64,000 bases of DNA from Siderastrea radians (GCA_964017195.1 OZ024888.1:18888201-18952200); one strand, 5' to 3'; shown: positions 22,373 through 33,672, counted from the first letter of the stretch. The notes: generated from the letters alone by a model not told the origin. Translations and numbers: made by a program.

Positions 22373-22572
22373 TTCATCAACCGAGTGGTTGATTGATAGT
22401 TAAATAGATGAATGAATTGATTTATCTGAGGCAAGGAGAACAAAAATTGCGCCCAATATTTAAGTTTACGACCTACAACAGGGGCTTATTTAAACTTTAT
22501 AAAACAGGTTCTAATTTAATGACTGCTGTATTACCAATAATTAACTAATAATTATAATATTGTTTTCTGGTT
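22373..22572. other. Non-coding stretch
   Basis: A short tract GGGGCTTATTT near 22481 resembles the sub-repeats of the pogo-type ends, but no terminus can be defined. Confidence 0.35.
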
Positions 22573-22578
22573 CCACTT

Positions 22579-22579
<1 letters not shown>

Positions 22580-22611
<32 letters not shown>

Positions 22612-22701
22612 TCCTCTATACATTTCACTCCAAGGCTCACAGGTTATGCTATGCGCCCTGTGTAGCTAGTTTAGCTTTTAGCATACAGTCGTGAATTCTG
22701 C

Positions 22702-22750
<49 letters not shown>
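22580..22750. repeat. Two (AAT)n microsatellites
   Basis: (AAT)n at ~22580-22610 and again at ~22702-22748, separated by ~90 bp of unique sequence. Confidence 0.9.
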
Positions 22751-22751
<1 letters not shown>

Positions 22752-23154
22752 GGTTCTTGTGGTGCATTGAAAACAAATTTCAATGGGCTTACAATAATTA
22801 TTAAAACTAATTATATACAGTATTTACTACTAAAAAGAAATCTTTTCTAACGAGTCTTAAAAATAGAAGAAGATAAAATTGGGTAAGCCGTTCCGGATTG
22901 TCGAAGCATAATGACGTTGTCATAAGACGCTGTCTCTAAGTCACTGTACTGACAGTCGAAACTTGTAGAAGACATCTATTTAATGTGCGTAGCGGACGAG
23001 CCGGTTGATAGCGAAGATTGCCGACAAATAATAATAACAATTATTCATCGAGGTGGAGGTGAATAGTGGCAGATATTTGCCAACCTGCGAAGCGGTGAGG
23101 TAAATATCTACCAGTCTTCGCCGACACTGAGGTCAATAATTGTTTTAGTATTTC

Positions 23155-23317
23155 CCAAACCAGTGGATACCCAGCACCAAATAGATTCTTTTTTTCTGAG
23201 AAATGAGGGGAAACTCGCGCAGGAAATCCAGAAAAATGCCGGGAGGTGAGTAGAGGATACTATCCCGAGTTTGAATAGCCAATCATAGCGCGTGATAAAC
23301 ACTATCCACTGGTTTGG
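23155..23317. mobile_element. Short MITE-like palindrome
   Basis: CCAAACCAGTGGATA at 23155-23169 and its exact complement at 23303-23317 bound a 163-bp segment with no coding content. The superfamily is not identified. Confidence 0.55.
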
Positions 23318-23429
23318 TATATACTAACATCTGTTCACTATTCACTCTAGTGTTCAGCAACAAAGGAGACTTTTGTCTGATTGGTTAATCATTTTCCTAG
23401 TACCCAGATTCCTGAAACGTGCGCGCCAG

Positions 23430-23800
23430 TGAAATAAACAAAGATGGCGGCCTGAGTAAAAGACATAGTTTTCATTGCTTGATCACTTATTCTTAACCTT
23501 TTTGGTACATATGGCAATTCCAGGCGCTTTTCTAACTTCTCGGTGGCGTAAAGAAATTGGTTTAAGGTATTTTAAAGCGGAAAACGAGTGTTTAGCACGG
23601 GCTTTTGCATTTGTGCACGTGAGCAGGAAAATTTTTCCTTCACACCGCAAGAAAATATATGGTTCCATGAAGTGAGGGAGACAAGATTAGATGTCGTAAT
23701 AAAATCAGGAGGGATTCAAAGACTGAGAGGACAGGGATATTCGAAGTCTTACAGCTACCGTTTTTACCGAAGCAGGTAAGCTATCCTACTCACAATTTTA
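23430..23800 (+). other. Possible 5' end of an unidentified gene
   Basis: A CpG-containing tract with AACAAAGATGGCGGCC (~23440) is followed by an ATG at 23512 opening MAIPGAFLTSRWRKEIGLRY, with a possible donor CAC|GTGAGC ~110 bp later and another (GCAG|GTAAGC) at ~23776. The protein is not recognised and no matching downstream exon was found, so this is only a candidate first exon. Confidence 0.2.
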
Positions 23801-25440
23801 AAAATTAGTGTTCGCTTGCAAGTTTTTGTTAGCTTTTGCTACACATCAATCGATCAGTGAACTTTCCTAAGGGACCGTGGTGGTCACTCAGCGGTCAAGT
23901 AATCTCAGAGTCAAAGAGGTGCAAAAAACCATGAAACTACTTTAGAAGACCTGCAGTTAATCACTAGTTGATTAACAATGCAGGCAAACGGGAATTATCT
24001 CAGCTAAAATAACATTAAAATAAACTTGTACAATATCATTTCAGTTCACACTTTCAGCTAATAAAATTTACAAGGACCCCGCTCGGTTTTCTGTTTGATC
24101 TTCATTTAGAAGTTTTTTTCATTCTGTAGTCATCCGATGGACTGTTTAAGTTTTTTTATAACAACCCAAAAGGCCATTTGTGAAAGTGGAAATGCAAAAT
24201 AATTTTGCTTGAAGAATTTTAAGGACATAAAGAGAACATTTGATGTTTACAAACATTGACTTTTTGGCCGTTAAAATTTGTAAAGCAAGAGTCTTGTCTC
24301 ATTAGCCAATGGGCCTCTTGTTGCCATATTTACACCAAAGGATTCGTTGTTGGAATTAACTCAGCTTTGTATGATTTCATTTGTGTTTGTCACCAGTAAA
24401 GTGTTTTTCCCGTCAACTTTTGCCTTGCATAATCTAAAACTACCTTAGCTTTTTGACAGAAAGGTGGTTATGTTGTATAATTTTATTCAGGGCAGTAGAA
24501 TCCTGGTATTAGTTCTAAATGAAGTGGTCTGCGAGCATCTAAGAATCAGTATCTTAATTCACACGCTCACACACAACATGAAGCATCAAAAAGCAACTCG
24601 ACCGTTACTTTGCACCTCACTTATGAATCGATTAATAAATTATTAATAGCTTTATCCCAGGAAAGTCTTGCTTTATCCTGATTGGACAATTATGATGACA
24701 ATTATGATGACAATTATTATGCTTTAACACTATAAGGGCTCCTATTGATAGTAAATGCCTTGACTTCTGAAAGAGCTACCCTTTAAAATTTTAAATAAAG
24801 GAGTCTAATTTTAATGGCAACAGGAAGCCTTAGGTTATGTACACAGTTAGCACCTATCATAGTTTTCCATCAGTCTTACCAGTCTTGAAACCTTTTCTTT
24901 CAGGAGGAGATTTTAAAGAAGACCAGCACCCAGTAACCTTGAATATAAGTTTATGAGCTTATGTTTGGGTTGTTGATTTATATTCTTAGAAAACGTTTGT
25001 GAACCAAAGGATTTTCACATAGTTGTTGTCTTGTCAGTAAGTTTTCAAGAAGCTGACTCCACAAAATACATTGCAAGTGGTTAGAAATGGCAAGTAAAAC
25101 TTGGCAACTCTTAACTTTAACTTGTAACTTGTAACTTTGTCCTTGTTGTCCTCCTAAGTTTGTTAAAGGAAATAAAGGAACTTGCCTTGTCTTATGGTCA
25201 TCCAAAACAACTAGTCCTCTGAGGGGTCAAAATTGATTTTGGGTCCATAACATTTCATTGACCTCCCCCTGCTCCTTTAGAAAACTGACGAGTCCCTAAC
25301 TGGTCCCACATACTCTAGGTTTTCATTTTAGCAGATTAGGAGTTTAACGAAATGGAAGACCATGGCAGCTGTGTGTGCAACTTAGGCAACTGCAAAAAAA
25401 GTCTGAAAAAATACAGGCTTGGTTGGGATATACATGTAAA
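23801..25440. other. Non-coding stretch, nothing recognised
   Basis: AT-rich. ATGATGACAATT is tandemly repeated about three times near 24690-24718. No coding or RNA feature supported. Confidence 0.4.
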
Positions 25441-25447
25441 CCCAATG

Positions 25448-25740
25448 GGGGAGCAGGGATGGTGCAGTGGTGAGAGCACTTGCCTTCCACTAGTGTGGCC
25501 CGGGTTCGATTCCCGGTCCCGGTGTCATAATTTATGTGGGTTGAGTTTGTTGTTGGTTCTCGTCCTTGCTTCGAGGGTTTTCTCCGGGTACTCCGGTTTT
25601 CTTCCCTCCATAAAAACCAACATTTCCAAATTCCAATTCGACCTGGACGTTTCGTAGGGCCATAAGGGAGACTACAGTTTGACTGTAATTATGCACCCTA
25701 CTGAAATAAAGTGTTTATTTAGTTATTTATTTATTTATTT
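25448..25740 (+). mobile_element. tRNA-derived SINE with a conserved central domain
   Basis: The head (25456-25530) is tRNA-like. It has a Pol III A box (GGTGCAGTGGTGAGAGCAC region) and a perfect B box (GGTTCGATTCC, 25504-25514) inside a CCCGGG...CCCGG T-arm. The body has the motif CTCCGGGTACTCCGGTTTTC at 25580-25599, as in animal SINE families with a shared central domain (of the Nin-DC/Meta kind; the exact family is not decided here). The tail is (TTTA)n at 25712-25740. It depends on a partner LINE for movement. Confidence 0.8.
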
Positions 25741-28058
25741 ATGATAGCAGTGCAGCACTCTTAACAACTGAGCTATCAAGCCAGCTTGGAGTTGTTGGTC
25801 TTTGTGTGAATTCAGACATATTCCCAAGAAAGACAAACCAAAATCATGTGCATGTATTCTTTTTCATACTGAGAGTTCATGTTACAAATATAGTTATTAG
25901 TATTTTAGGTAAGAAAAGAAAGAGCGGCTTTTCTACAATTTTAGTGATCTTCTAGATAGGTTATGTGTATTTTTTTAAAATAAAAGAGAACCAAATGTTT
26001 CATTACTTCAAGCACAGGTAAATTTTACAGTGTAAATTAAACACAAAAGAACTGTTACTGGTTATTTTGCTGGGTTTTAAAGGTAAATAATTTTTTAATT
26101 ATGTTCCTTTTAAAAGTCAAGAAAAGTAAAGAGTAGGACAAATAATTTATTTGTTCTTTCTAGATCTGTGTGTGCTGCTTTTCAAACATGATATTTTCTA
26201 TTTTTAGTAGATGCTATGTGTACATTTTATGTCTGGAATTAAACTTTTCTAATTGGAAATGTATTTATGTGAATCTTGTTTAGTATTAAACACAGTGTAC
26301 AATCATTGAAATTAATACTACTCACAATGTACTTTAAGCTTAACATGTAAAGAGCAAATTCGACACATTATGAATAGGTCTGTTTAAAAGACATGGAGGT
26401 GAAATTTCTATGTATTGTTCCTTAATAAACTTTAAACAGTTCCTAGAACATCACTAATTGGGTAGTTTTCTTCGGTATTATAACTAATTCGTAGGTTTTT
26501 GGTGAAGTACCGATCACTTTAAGTTTAAATTTCTCATTCCGCGTGCTTTTATTGATAACAGCTGCAGCTCTTGTCCTTGTTTCTTTAATCTCACGGAACT
26601 TATTTTGATGTTCTTGTAGCCTCACTTTCCCCGTTCCTTTCCGCGCGCCTTGCCACCTTAAAGTTAACACTGTTTAGCCTAACTTATTCTTACCTTATTA
26701 TTCTATTCTCGGTTGAAAGCGATCGCTGTACCAAGCCTTATTGTAGGATATATAGCCCAAACAACACCTATCTGGCGACAAGATTCGAGTTATCTTTTTC
26801 ACAGTTTTCTGCTGGCACGTCATCTTGTTGGGTTTCCTTTTTACAAATCGTGGCAATACAATTAAAAAAACCCTGATAAGAATCGATATTTCATACTGTT
26901 TCATAGCTGGAGTTTTTAGAAATCAAAGTAGCCAAATGAATGAACGAAACAAGGTAGACTGAGGTGCGACCGTAGCGTGATTTTCATCGCATGTCGTTGA
27001 CAGTGATACACATCTTGACGACTCCCTGTTGAGCCCTGCCACTTTTATCAATATCTTTTCTTGAAAAGTCGCTTCCTTAATTAATAAACTGTTACCAGCA
27101 AAAGGGATTTCGTGTACCAAAACCCACGACAAAAGTCTCGGATACTTGAAGCAAAATATTTGTTAGGAATAAAATTGAGCTTTTCTATTGCAGTTGCGCT
27201 GTTAACTGCTTGCGTCTGGGCACAATATTTTCGCTTAAGCAGCAAAAATCATATAATTCCTTTATCATATCGATTTTTACTTTTGCCTCGGCTATATGTT
27301 CCGTTTTTTTAACGTCAGAAATCATTCACAACCCCAAAACATGTAGTTTACGAGGCGGACGCCACTTTTTACCTCCCTCTTGTCAATGAATTTGTCTTTT
27401 GCCCCTTTGAAGCACAAATTATCCTTCAATGCGACAAACATTACGCATTTCCATTCACGTCCAACTTTCTTTATTGTTAAACAGTACCGGCTTGGTCTTG
27501 CGTTGAAGTCTGTTATGATGATGAAGAACAAAGACAGGAAGGCAATACTTTCGTCTGCTTATCACGAGTTTTCAATTCACCGTCGTCTTTTTTGACTCGT
27601 CTTATTTCTCAGATTTGCAATCCCTTGCTGCGATTTTCCTCACGATGAATTATCTTGACGGAGAAGCTGACATGATGACCTAAATTTGGAAGTTATTCAA
27701 CAACTATACATTCTTACTGCGTCCTTTGCCCCAGAACACGGGATAAACATTCAATGAAATCAAATCTGTCAGCACGACCGCCGCCATCTCCTCTTTTCCC
27801 GCGTTTGGAATGAAATTCAAGGCATTTCAAATAGAATTGTGCGCATGCGCGACATTAGTCTCCTTTGTTGTGTTCAGCAAGAGTCAGACATTGCTGCATT
27901 CAACACATGATAATTCAACGTGTTTCGATGTTACTAGTTAAATCAATCAAACGAAACTATCTATTTCTTGTGGTGCAGTTGTATTTCCTTTTTAGTAGGT
28001 GAACTAGGGAACCTTTGGAAGTGAAAGGAGAAAAAATAAACTCTAAATATTCATAGTA
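25741..28058. other. Mostly non-coding; one weak minus-strand exon candidate
   Basis: No gene is certain. On the minus strand, 26443-26671 stays open from a possible acceptor (GGCTAAACAG) to a stop and encodes a basic protein end (for example EIKETRTRAAAVINKSTRNE) of protein-like composition. A short minus frame with ATG at ~26821 lies upstream. These could be exons of a small gene, but the splice phases I tried do not join them and the family is not recognised. Confidence 0.3.
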
Positions 28059-28495
28059 CACCTTTTGCTGTTCATTAGCGCAAAACGTACATTCATTTGT
28101 GCCAAGCGATGCATCAATAACTTGTATTGTACTTTCTTGAACACCGCAAGCAACATCATTGGTGCGAAACGACTTTCAATAGCGATATTTAAATACGCGC
28201 GAGCATTCAACAGTATCAATAGACAATCAACTAAACGACGGGACAATCATTTGGGTGGAACGTTATTTCATGTGCGCGCAATGAAAATTCAATAGCACCA
28301 ATTGACAAACGGTTGCATTTATTGACAATCATTCAACCAAAAATGAAACTTCATTAGTGTTATTAGCATAAACAAGGCAATCTATAGCGCGTTTGGACAA
28401 TCGTAGCCATTCGAGATTATATTCTTTAGTGCGTTTTGACAATCATTTGAGCGGTTCAAAATACAATAACACAAAAGAAAAAATCAATACTACTT
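28059..28495 (+). repeat. Left terminal inverted repeat with GACAATCA sub-repeats
   Basis: A ~437-bp arm, over 99% identical to the right arm; differences include G/A in GACAATC[G/A]TAGCC and T/C in GCGG[T/C]TC. GACAATCA-type motifs recur along it and may be transposase binding sites. Confidence 0.9.
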
Positions 28496-28572
28496 TTGTA
28501 TTTTTCTATGTTCATGGATCAAAAAATAGCTAAAACAAAAAAGATTGCTCAAGATTCAGCATGAAATTGCAG

Positions 28573-28578
28573 TATAAA
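28573..28578 (+). promoter_or_regulatory. TATA box of the transposase gene
   Basis: TATAAA at 28573-28578, 50 bp before the ATG. A start site near TCAGTTC (~28597) would give a very short leader. It lies just inside the left terminal repeat, so it is not part of the duplicated arms. Confidence 0.6.
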
Positions 28579-28627
28579 AGCAAGTTTTCGTCAGTTCAAT
28601 TTCTCTGTCGCTCCAGAAACAGCCAAA

Positions 28628-29689
28628 ATGCCTCGTAGAAATCGCATCATCCTAGAGCAACGCGAAAGGATTATTCAAGCTTTTGAAAACACAAATGAAG
28701 ATTATCTCATGGTGGCCGATACAATCGGTGTTAATCGTTCCACAGCCAGGAGTATAGTTGCCAGATATGTACGGGAAGGTAGAATTGCAGAGAGACCAAG
28801 GGGAGGACCAAATAATGTACGTGTCGATAACCAGATGAGGGACACTCTCAATGACATTGTAAATGAGAATTGTCAACTAACGCTGGCCCAGATAAACCAA
28901 GAATTACGGCAACGTCTTCCCGCCAAACCACAAATCCACGACCGTACTGTGGCAAGGACCTTAGACGGAATGCTTTTTCGTGTGAAACTAAGCAGACCAC
29001 TCCCAGCAGAAAGAAACAGACCCGATGTCATCGAGAAACGATATGCTTATGCCAATTGGTTTATGGGCCATGCCATAGTAAATCATTCTGTTTTTATAGA
29101 TGAATGCGGATATAATATTTGGACTTCTCGAAGCCAAGGCAGAGCGAGAAGAGGAGAAAGGGCCTACAGGCAAGTCTGTGGTCAAAGAGGAAGAAACGTG
29201 ACGGTTGCACTCGCTATTTCACCGACTAATGGCCTTGTCTTCCACTCTTCAATCATTGGAGGAATGAATGCGCAGAAATTTAACGACTTCCTGGCACAGA
29301 CGCGTTTAAATCTTGACCCAGATGAAAACGTCATTTTCATTTACGATGGTGCCCCAGCCCATCACAATCCAGTCAATCCAGGTGCAAACACTGAGCTGAA
29401 AAAATTGCCGCCTTACAGTCCATTTCTAAACATCGTGGAACAAGCAATAAGCTCCTTGAAAGCAGCGGTAAAAGCAGGTTTAAGTCGTCCCGCAATACAA
29501 CAAGAAATGAATAATCGAGATGAAGCAAGAAATCGGGGCCTTGCTCTGGGCCATTACCGCACACAGCTGCTTTTGGAAGCTTTGAATCGAAATATTGGAA
29601 CAATCACTCCAGCTAAAAGTGGGCAATGGTTCCGTTTTATGCAAACATATCTACCCCGTTGTATTAACAGAGAGTTTATCGAAGGCTGA
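28628..29689 (+). CDS. IS630/Tc1-mariner-type transposase, intact
   Basis: A 353-aa enzyme that would bind the element's ends and catalyse cut-and-paste transposition. The N-terminal helix-turn-helix region (residues ~10-50) includes VADTIGVNRSTARSIVARY. A GRPR-like basic turn follows (ERPRGGP, 55-61), then a second winged region (~70-125). The DDE core has D158 in VFIDECGYNIW, D240 in FIYDGAPAHH and E271 in PPYSPFLNIVEQ. The PPYSP-LN motif is typical of the IS630/Tc1-mariner group. There are 30 residues between D240 and E271, against 34 in classical Tc1 (DD34E) and other spacings in named families. The start is the first ATG, 50 bp after the TATA box; the frame has no break. It is the only gene of the element at 28059-30145. 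Its family is sure, but its subfamily is not. Confidence 0.92.
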   Translation: MPRRNRIILEQRERIIQAFENTNEDYLMVADTIGVNRSTARSIVARYVREGRIAERPRGGPNNVRVDNQMRDTLNDIVNENCQLTLAQINQELRQRLPAKPQIHDRTVARTLDGMLFRVKLSRPLPAERNRPDVIEKRYAYANWFMGHAIVNHSVFIDECGYNIWTSRSQGRARRGERAYRQVCGQRGRNVTVALAISPTNGLVFHSSIIGGMNAQKFNDFLAQTRLNLDPDENVIFIYDGAPAHHNPVNPGANTELKKLPPYSPFLNIVEQAISSLKAAVKAGLSRPAIQQEMNNRDEARNRGLALGHYRTQLLLEALNRNIGTITPAKSGQWFRFMQTYLPRCINREFIEG

Positions 29690-29707
29690 AATTTAAATAG
29701 AAATGAC

Positions 29708-30145
29708 AAGTAGTATTGATTTTTTCTTTTGTGTTATTGTATTTTGAGCCGCTCAAATGATTGTCAAAACGCACTAAAGAATATAATCTCGAATGGCTAT
29801 GATTGTCCAAACGCGCTATAGATTGCCTATGTTTATGCTAATAACACTAATGAAGTTTCATTTTTGGTTGAATGATTGTCAATAAATGCAACCGTTTGTC
29901 AATTGGTGCTATTGAATTTTCATTGCGCGCACATGAAATAACGTTCCACCCAAATGATTGTCCCGTCGTTTAGTTGATTGTCTATTGATACTGTTGAATG
30001 CTCGCGCGTATTTAAATATCGCTATTGAAAGTCGTTTCGCACCAATGATGTTGCTTGCGGTGTTCAAGAAAGTACAATACAAGTTATTGATGCATCGCTT
30101 GGCACAAATGAATGTACGTTTTGCGCTAATGAACAGCAAAAGGTG
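29708..30145 (-). repeat. Right terminal inverted repeat with TGATTGTC sub-repeats
   Basis: TGATTGTC at 29758, 29800, 29873, 29955 and 29975, plus the related GTTTGTC near 29893. The arm begins 18 bp after the transposase stop codon. Confidence 0.9.
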
Positions 30146-30344
30146 TATTAAGGAAAACTGAAGTTACGTTTAAATAGCAATATTGAGCTTAGGGAAATAA
30201 CAGAGCTCTTCCGAGGAAATAACAAAGAGAGTAAAAAGTGTAAATGAAGACAAGCTGAAACAAGACAGGTGTATGTTAAACTCTTTTTCATTATTATTCT
30301 TATGTAAGCGGACCTTCAGCACGCGAAGCACCTTGGGTAATAAA

Positions 30345-30465
30345 CTGTCGATGCGAGAAATTTTAGTTCCTGCGTTAGCGTACGTCCGTCCGTCCGTCCG
30401 TCCGTCCGTCTGTCCGGACAGACTCTACGGGAGGGGGATGGAAGTCCCAAGGCAACCCGACGGGA
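30345..30465 (-). repeat. Dispersed repeat D, copy 1, with (CGTC)n
   Basis: Contains (CGTC)n at ~30385-30412, then CAGACTCTACGGGAGGGGGA and GAAGTCCCAAGGCAACCC. The reverse complement, with the same order of blocks, is at 47165-47285. The pair defines a dispersed family of unknown nature. Confidence 0.7.
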
Positions 30466-31126
30466 GGAAAAGAATGTCACCTTTTCTTGGCGGGAAATCG
30501 ATCCCCTGTAAGGAAGCAATATTAAAACTTCTAAGGGAATGTTATATTTTACAGGTTGATCAAAAACAGGACAATCAGAAAACTGAAATTCTATACACAG
30601 GAATATTTTTCTCCATCTTGGTTTGAAACAACTGAACGATCCTCAATATATCTGTGAGTACATCAATTTAAGGAAACTGAAAAAGTTAAAATGTTATTTG
30701 TAGGGTTTGGAGGTGGTACTCGAAAACTTAGTAACTCATATTTTTTAATCTCAGCAAAGGAACAAACAGAAACGATAGAATTCATGAAACCTATTTCAAC
30801 ACTAGCGGTCGATGTCATTTTTAATAACACTTTTATTTGCAGCTTTCTTTGTCATAGTTTACAACTTACATTCAGAAATTCACGCTTGAAATAAACAGAT
30901 ACCACGATTAATTAGGAAAGGAGTACCAAGATTTGTCAGTTAGGAAACGATGCGAAACTTGGCCGGTTCTTTCCGAAACCCACAGAGTACGAAATATCGC
31001 ATATGTTTGGTCTGACATAGGGCACGGATTTGAGCTCTTGGTACATCACCACCCACGGAACACACCTCTAAAACAATGAAAATAAAACACTTTATAACTT
31101 TTATTAAACGAATTGATCTGTCCTAG
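30466..31126. other. Non-coding; intron or 5' flank of the receptor gene
   Basis: No upstream exon of the receptor-like gene was recognised. The tract CCACGGAACACACCTCTAAA at ~31055 also occurs at ~3673, again showing shared dispersed sequence. Confidence 0.4.
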
Positions 31127-31395
31127 AAATCCTGTTCAATCAAAATCCGAAGCTATCCAGCTTAAAATTAGACCTGAAGACAGCTATAGTGAGTTCAGGT
31201 TCAATGAAGAGTCCAGGATCCTCATCTCCACAATGTTAGCCTCGGGATTCCACGAATTACCAGTTCCCCAGTACTTCCATGCCCTGGATAATTGGGTTGA
31301 TACACAGACTCTAAGAATGTTTGTACCATGCCCACTGGGAACATTTTCAAACTATTCCTCTAAAGGAGCTGAAGGATGTATACCTTGTCCTCCAG
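31127..31395 (+). CDS. Receptor-like gene, first visible exon (GCC2/GCC3)
   Basis: Acceptor TGTCCTAG (ends 31126) and donor CCAG|GTATGT (31396). The frame gives a ~65-residue non-repeat part with an FHELPVPQYFHALDNW stretch, then the cysteine motif CPLGTFSNYSSKGAEGCIPC and PPG. This is the start of an ephrin-receptor-like (GCC2/GCC3) module. The exon enters with one base completing a codon and leaves with one base, a phase shared by the following junctions. The true first exons, with the signal peptide, lie upstream and were not found. Confidence 0.75.
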
Positions 31396-31504
31396 GTATG
31401 TCTTCGGTCTTTATGATCCTGCCGGTTCAGATTCTTTTTAACTAATGGTGCTTAATCAAGTTATAGTGCGTAACTTGTGAATCAGAAGATATTCAATTGT
31501 TTGC

Positions 31505-31749
31505 TTAACGGAAATATTCGCGTCTTTTTGAAAGGAACTACTCTTAAAATAGCGTTTGTTATCTCGTAATTATTTATTTCGATGGTTTTTAACACGTTTG
31601 ATCTGATACTACCCGAAAAAGGGTCGTATCAGACCTGTACGGATAGACTGCTCCTCTCTACCCGGCCGAAAGAGGGATATGTTTGTCCAAAAAATGCATC
31701 TGGTTAGGGACACTTAGTTTATCAGCTGCCTCTACTATAAGGTTAAGGT
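31505..31749 (+). repeat. Dispersed repeat C, copy 2
   Basis: Second copy of 20304-20549, here in an intron. The hairpin stem has one mismatch (CTGATACTACCC). The copy leads straight into the tandem array below. Confidence 0.85.
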
Positions 31750-32560
31750 TGTCAATTTCTACGACTCATACGAGTGGTAAATGTCATATTCGAATCGAAA
31801 GAAAGAATTGTCGACCCCGAAAAAAAATTCATCTCATTAGTGGCGCAGAAATTGTTTTAGTGTGCTGGCCGTCTCCCCCTTCTGTAAGCCTGTCGATTGG
31901 TACGATTCGTGCGAATTGATAATACTATTGTCGACCAGAAAAAGGATTTTGTCGATCCGAAAAATGAGACTCCTTAGCGACCCCTGGCATTTTTCAAGTG
32001 GATCTTTGCGTCTGCCCCTTTCAACTCTACGATGTGCCTGTTGTCTTGTAGGACAACTAGGGTGTATGGTTGTCAATTTGTACGACTCGTACGAATGGAG
32101 GTTATTATTCTCGAGCTCGGAAAGAAGGAAGGAAAGAAAGAAATAAATAAAGAAAGAAAAAAAGAAAGAAAGAAAGAAAGAAAGAAAGAAATATGGACCC
32201 GAGAATGCATCTCAATAGAAACAATTGAAAATATTCTAATTGATCCTTGCTGTCTGCCCTTGTATAAGGCCGTCAGTTAGTACGTTTCACGTAATAATGA
32301 ACAGTGTTATTGTTCACCTGAAAAAGAACTGTGTCGATCCGAAAAATGCATTTTATTAGGGTCACGTAAAACTTTAACCTTGTGCTTGCTGTCCGGTTGC
32401 ACCATATCGTTGTCGACTCGTACGTCATGTTCGAGCCAAATGAAAGAAACAGGCGATCCAAAAATTGCATCTGCTTAGAGACACCTAGAATTTTACCGCG
32501 TGTTTGACGTCTGCGCCTTTATAAGGCTGTCAATTTTTGCGATTCGTACGAATAAACACA
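31750..32560. repeat. Diverged ~120-200-bp tandem array in the intron
   Basis: The module GTCAATTTGTACGACTCGTA with variants occurs at ~31750, 31890, 32072, 32271, 32410 and 32528. A second module, GTCGATCCGAAAAATGCATC with variants, lies between them (31684, 31808, 31950, 32330, 32452), followed each time by (A/C)TTAG and a pyrimidine-rich tract. Units are 60-80% alike by eye and of unequal length. A (GAAA)n run at 32145-32190 interrupts the third unit. The TACGACTCGTA core is nearly palindromic. Confidence 0.8.
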
Positions 32561-32763
32561 CTCTCTGAGGAGTACTGCAGGTGTCAGAGCGCATTTTCAC
32601 TGTACAACACAAAACAAAAACCCCGTCAATAAATAATCCGGAAGCGAGAAAAATTTCCTAAAAGTGTTTCGTTGTCTAGGAAAATTTTCCCCTGGCGTTT
32701 ACTTAAACACAACCTCGTCGTTCTGTTTTTCTTTTCTTTTGTTTTTTTTTTTTAATTCTTCAG

Positions 32764-32889
32764 GAGGTCACTATTCTGATGATCTTGGCTATGTAGGTGT
32801 AAGCTGCAAGCGATGTCCAAACGGTTCCTTTGTTGCATTTGATAAAGCGCCGGGAAAACAAACTCAAGATTGCAAGTCTTGTCCCTTAG
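32764..32889 (+). CDS. Receptor-like gene, second visible exon (GCC2/GCC3)
   Basis: A long pyrimidine tract and TTCAG precede; the donor is TTAG|GTAAAA. The 126-nt (42-codon) exon reads GGHYSDDLGYVGVSCKRCPN and ends DCKSCPLG. It is one cysteine-rich ephrin-receptor-like repeat, with CxxCPxGSF spacing. The joins to both neighbours fall in a glycine codon and keep the frame, so whole repeats can be gained or lost by exon shuffling. Confidence 0.8.
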
Positions 32890-33672
32890 GTAAAAAGAAG
32901 CCACTTACTTTGACAACAGTTTAATATATATGGTATTATATTGTGGGACCGTGAGATGGCTTGGAGGCGATTCCGCCAATATAAAACCTGACATTATATA
33001 GCTGTGACAGTAAAACTTGGAGAGCATGTGGAAAGACAAAAATTGTTTCATTCAGGTCGTAGCATGAGCCAATGAGACAACTTCAAAAGTAATCAAAGGC
33101 ATGAATGGAAACTGTTTTAACGCAATATTGTACCTCAGTAAAGTTGCGTTACACATGTCAGATAAATCGCCCTTTGTGGCTTTTACCTACAATATTATTT
33201 TAAAATGTCCATGTCCGTGAGATCAGATCCTGCACCTACCCTCTCTCCGGATCTGGAAAGTTTCATGACAAAACACTGCTGCCTAACATGGCCATTTTCA
33301 CCATGCTGGGAGTAGATTGCAGCAAATTCAGTACACACCCATGCACTCAAAGCTAACAGGGACCATTGGCACTTTGAGAGATTAAAACAAAAAAACACCC
33401 TTTCCAAAAGAATTTCCAAACACTCGATTATCTGCACTTTGTTTTCCTGAAATTGAAGGAAAAAAACAACCAAGTGCTTATGTTACTTTCAGTAAATTGC
33501 GTTATGGAGACGTAAATTTTTAATTTACTTCTAGTCCTCTCTAACTATTACAAAACTAAGCCATATAATTTCTTGACTTTATAAGAAAGTTTCTGTAAAA
33601 CACCCGTAGCCGACGTCCCTTAGAATGCAAAATACTGTCCACGAGTCGTAGTAACGTAATTTACTTAAAAGC

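Larger units (their letters stand above)
28059..30145 (+). mobile_element. Young mariner/IS630-type transposon with very long TIRs
   Basis: CACCTTTTGCTG at 28059 follows TA (28057-28058). The complementary end at 30145 is followed by TA (30146-30147). The terminal inverted repeats are ~437 bp each, far longer than the ~20-30 bp usual for Tc1/mariner. They differ at only about 3-4 positions, so the copy is recent. Each arm carries five TGATTGTC motifs. The interior holds a TATA box and one uninterrupted transposase ORF. Nothing seen in the sequence prevents the element from being mobile. Confidence 0.92.

Noticed and set aside
28043..30161. ORFs of 67-76 codons in both terminal repeats of the mariner element
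   Set aside because: Present once per arm on opposite strands because the arms are inverted copies; no coding signal.
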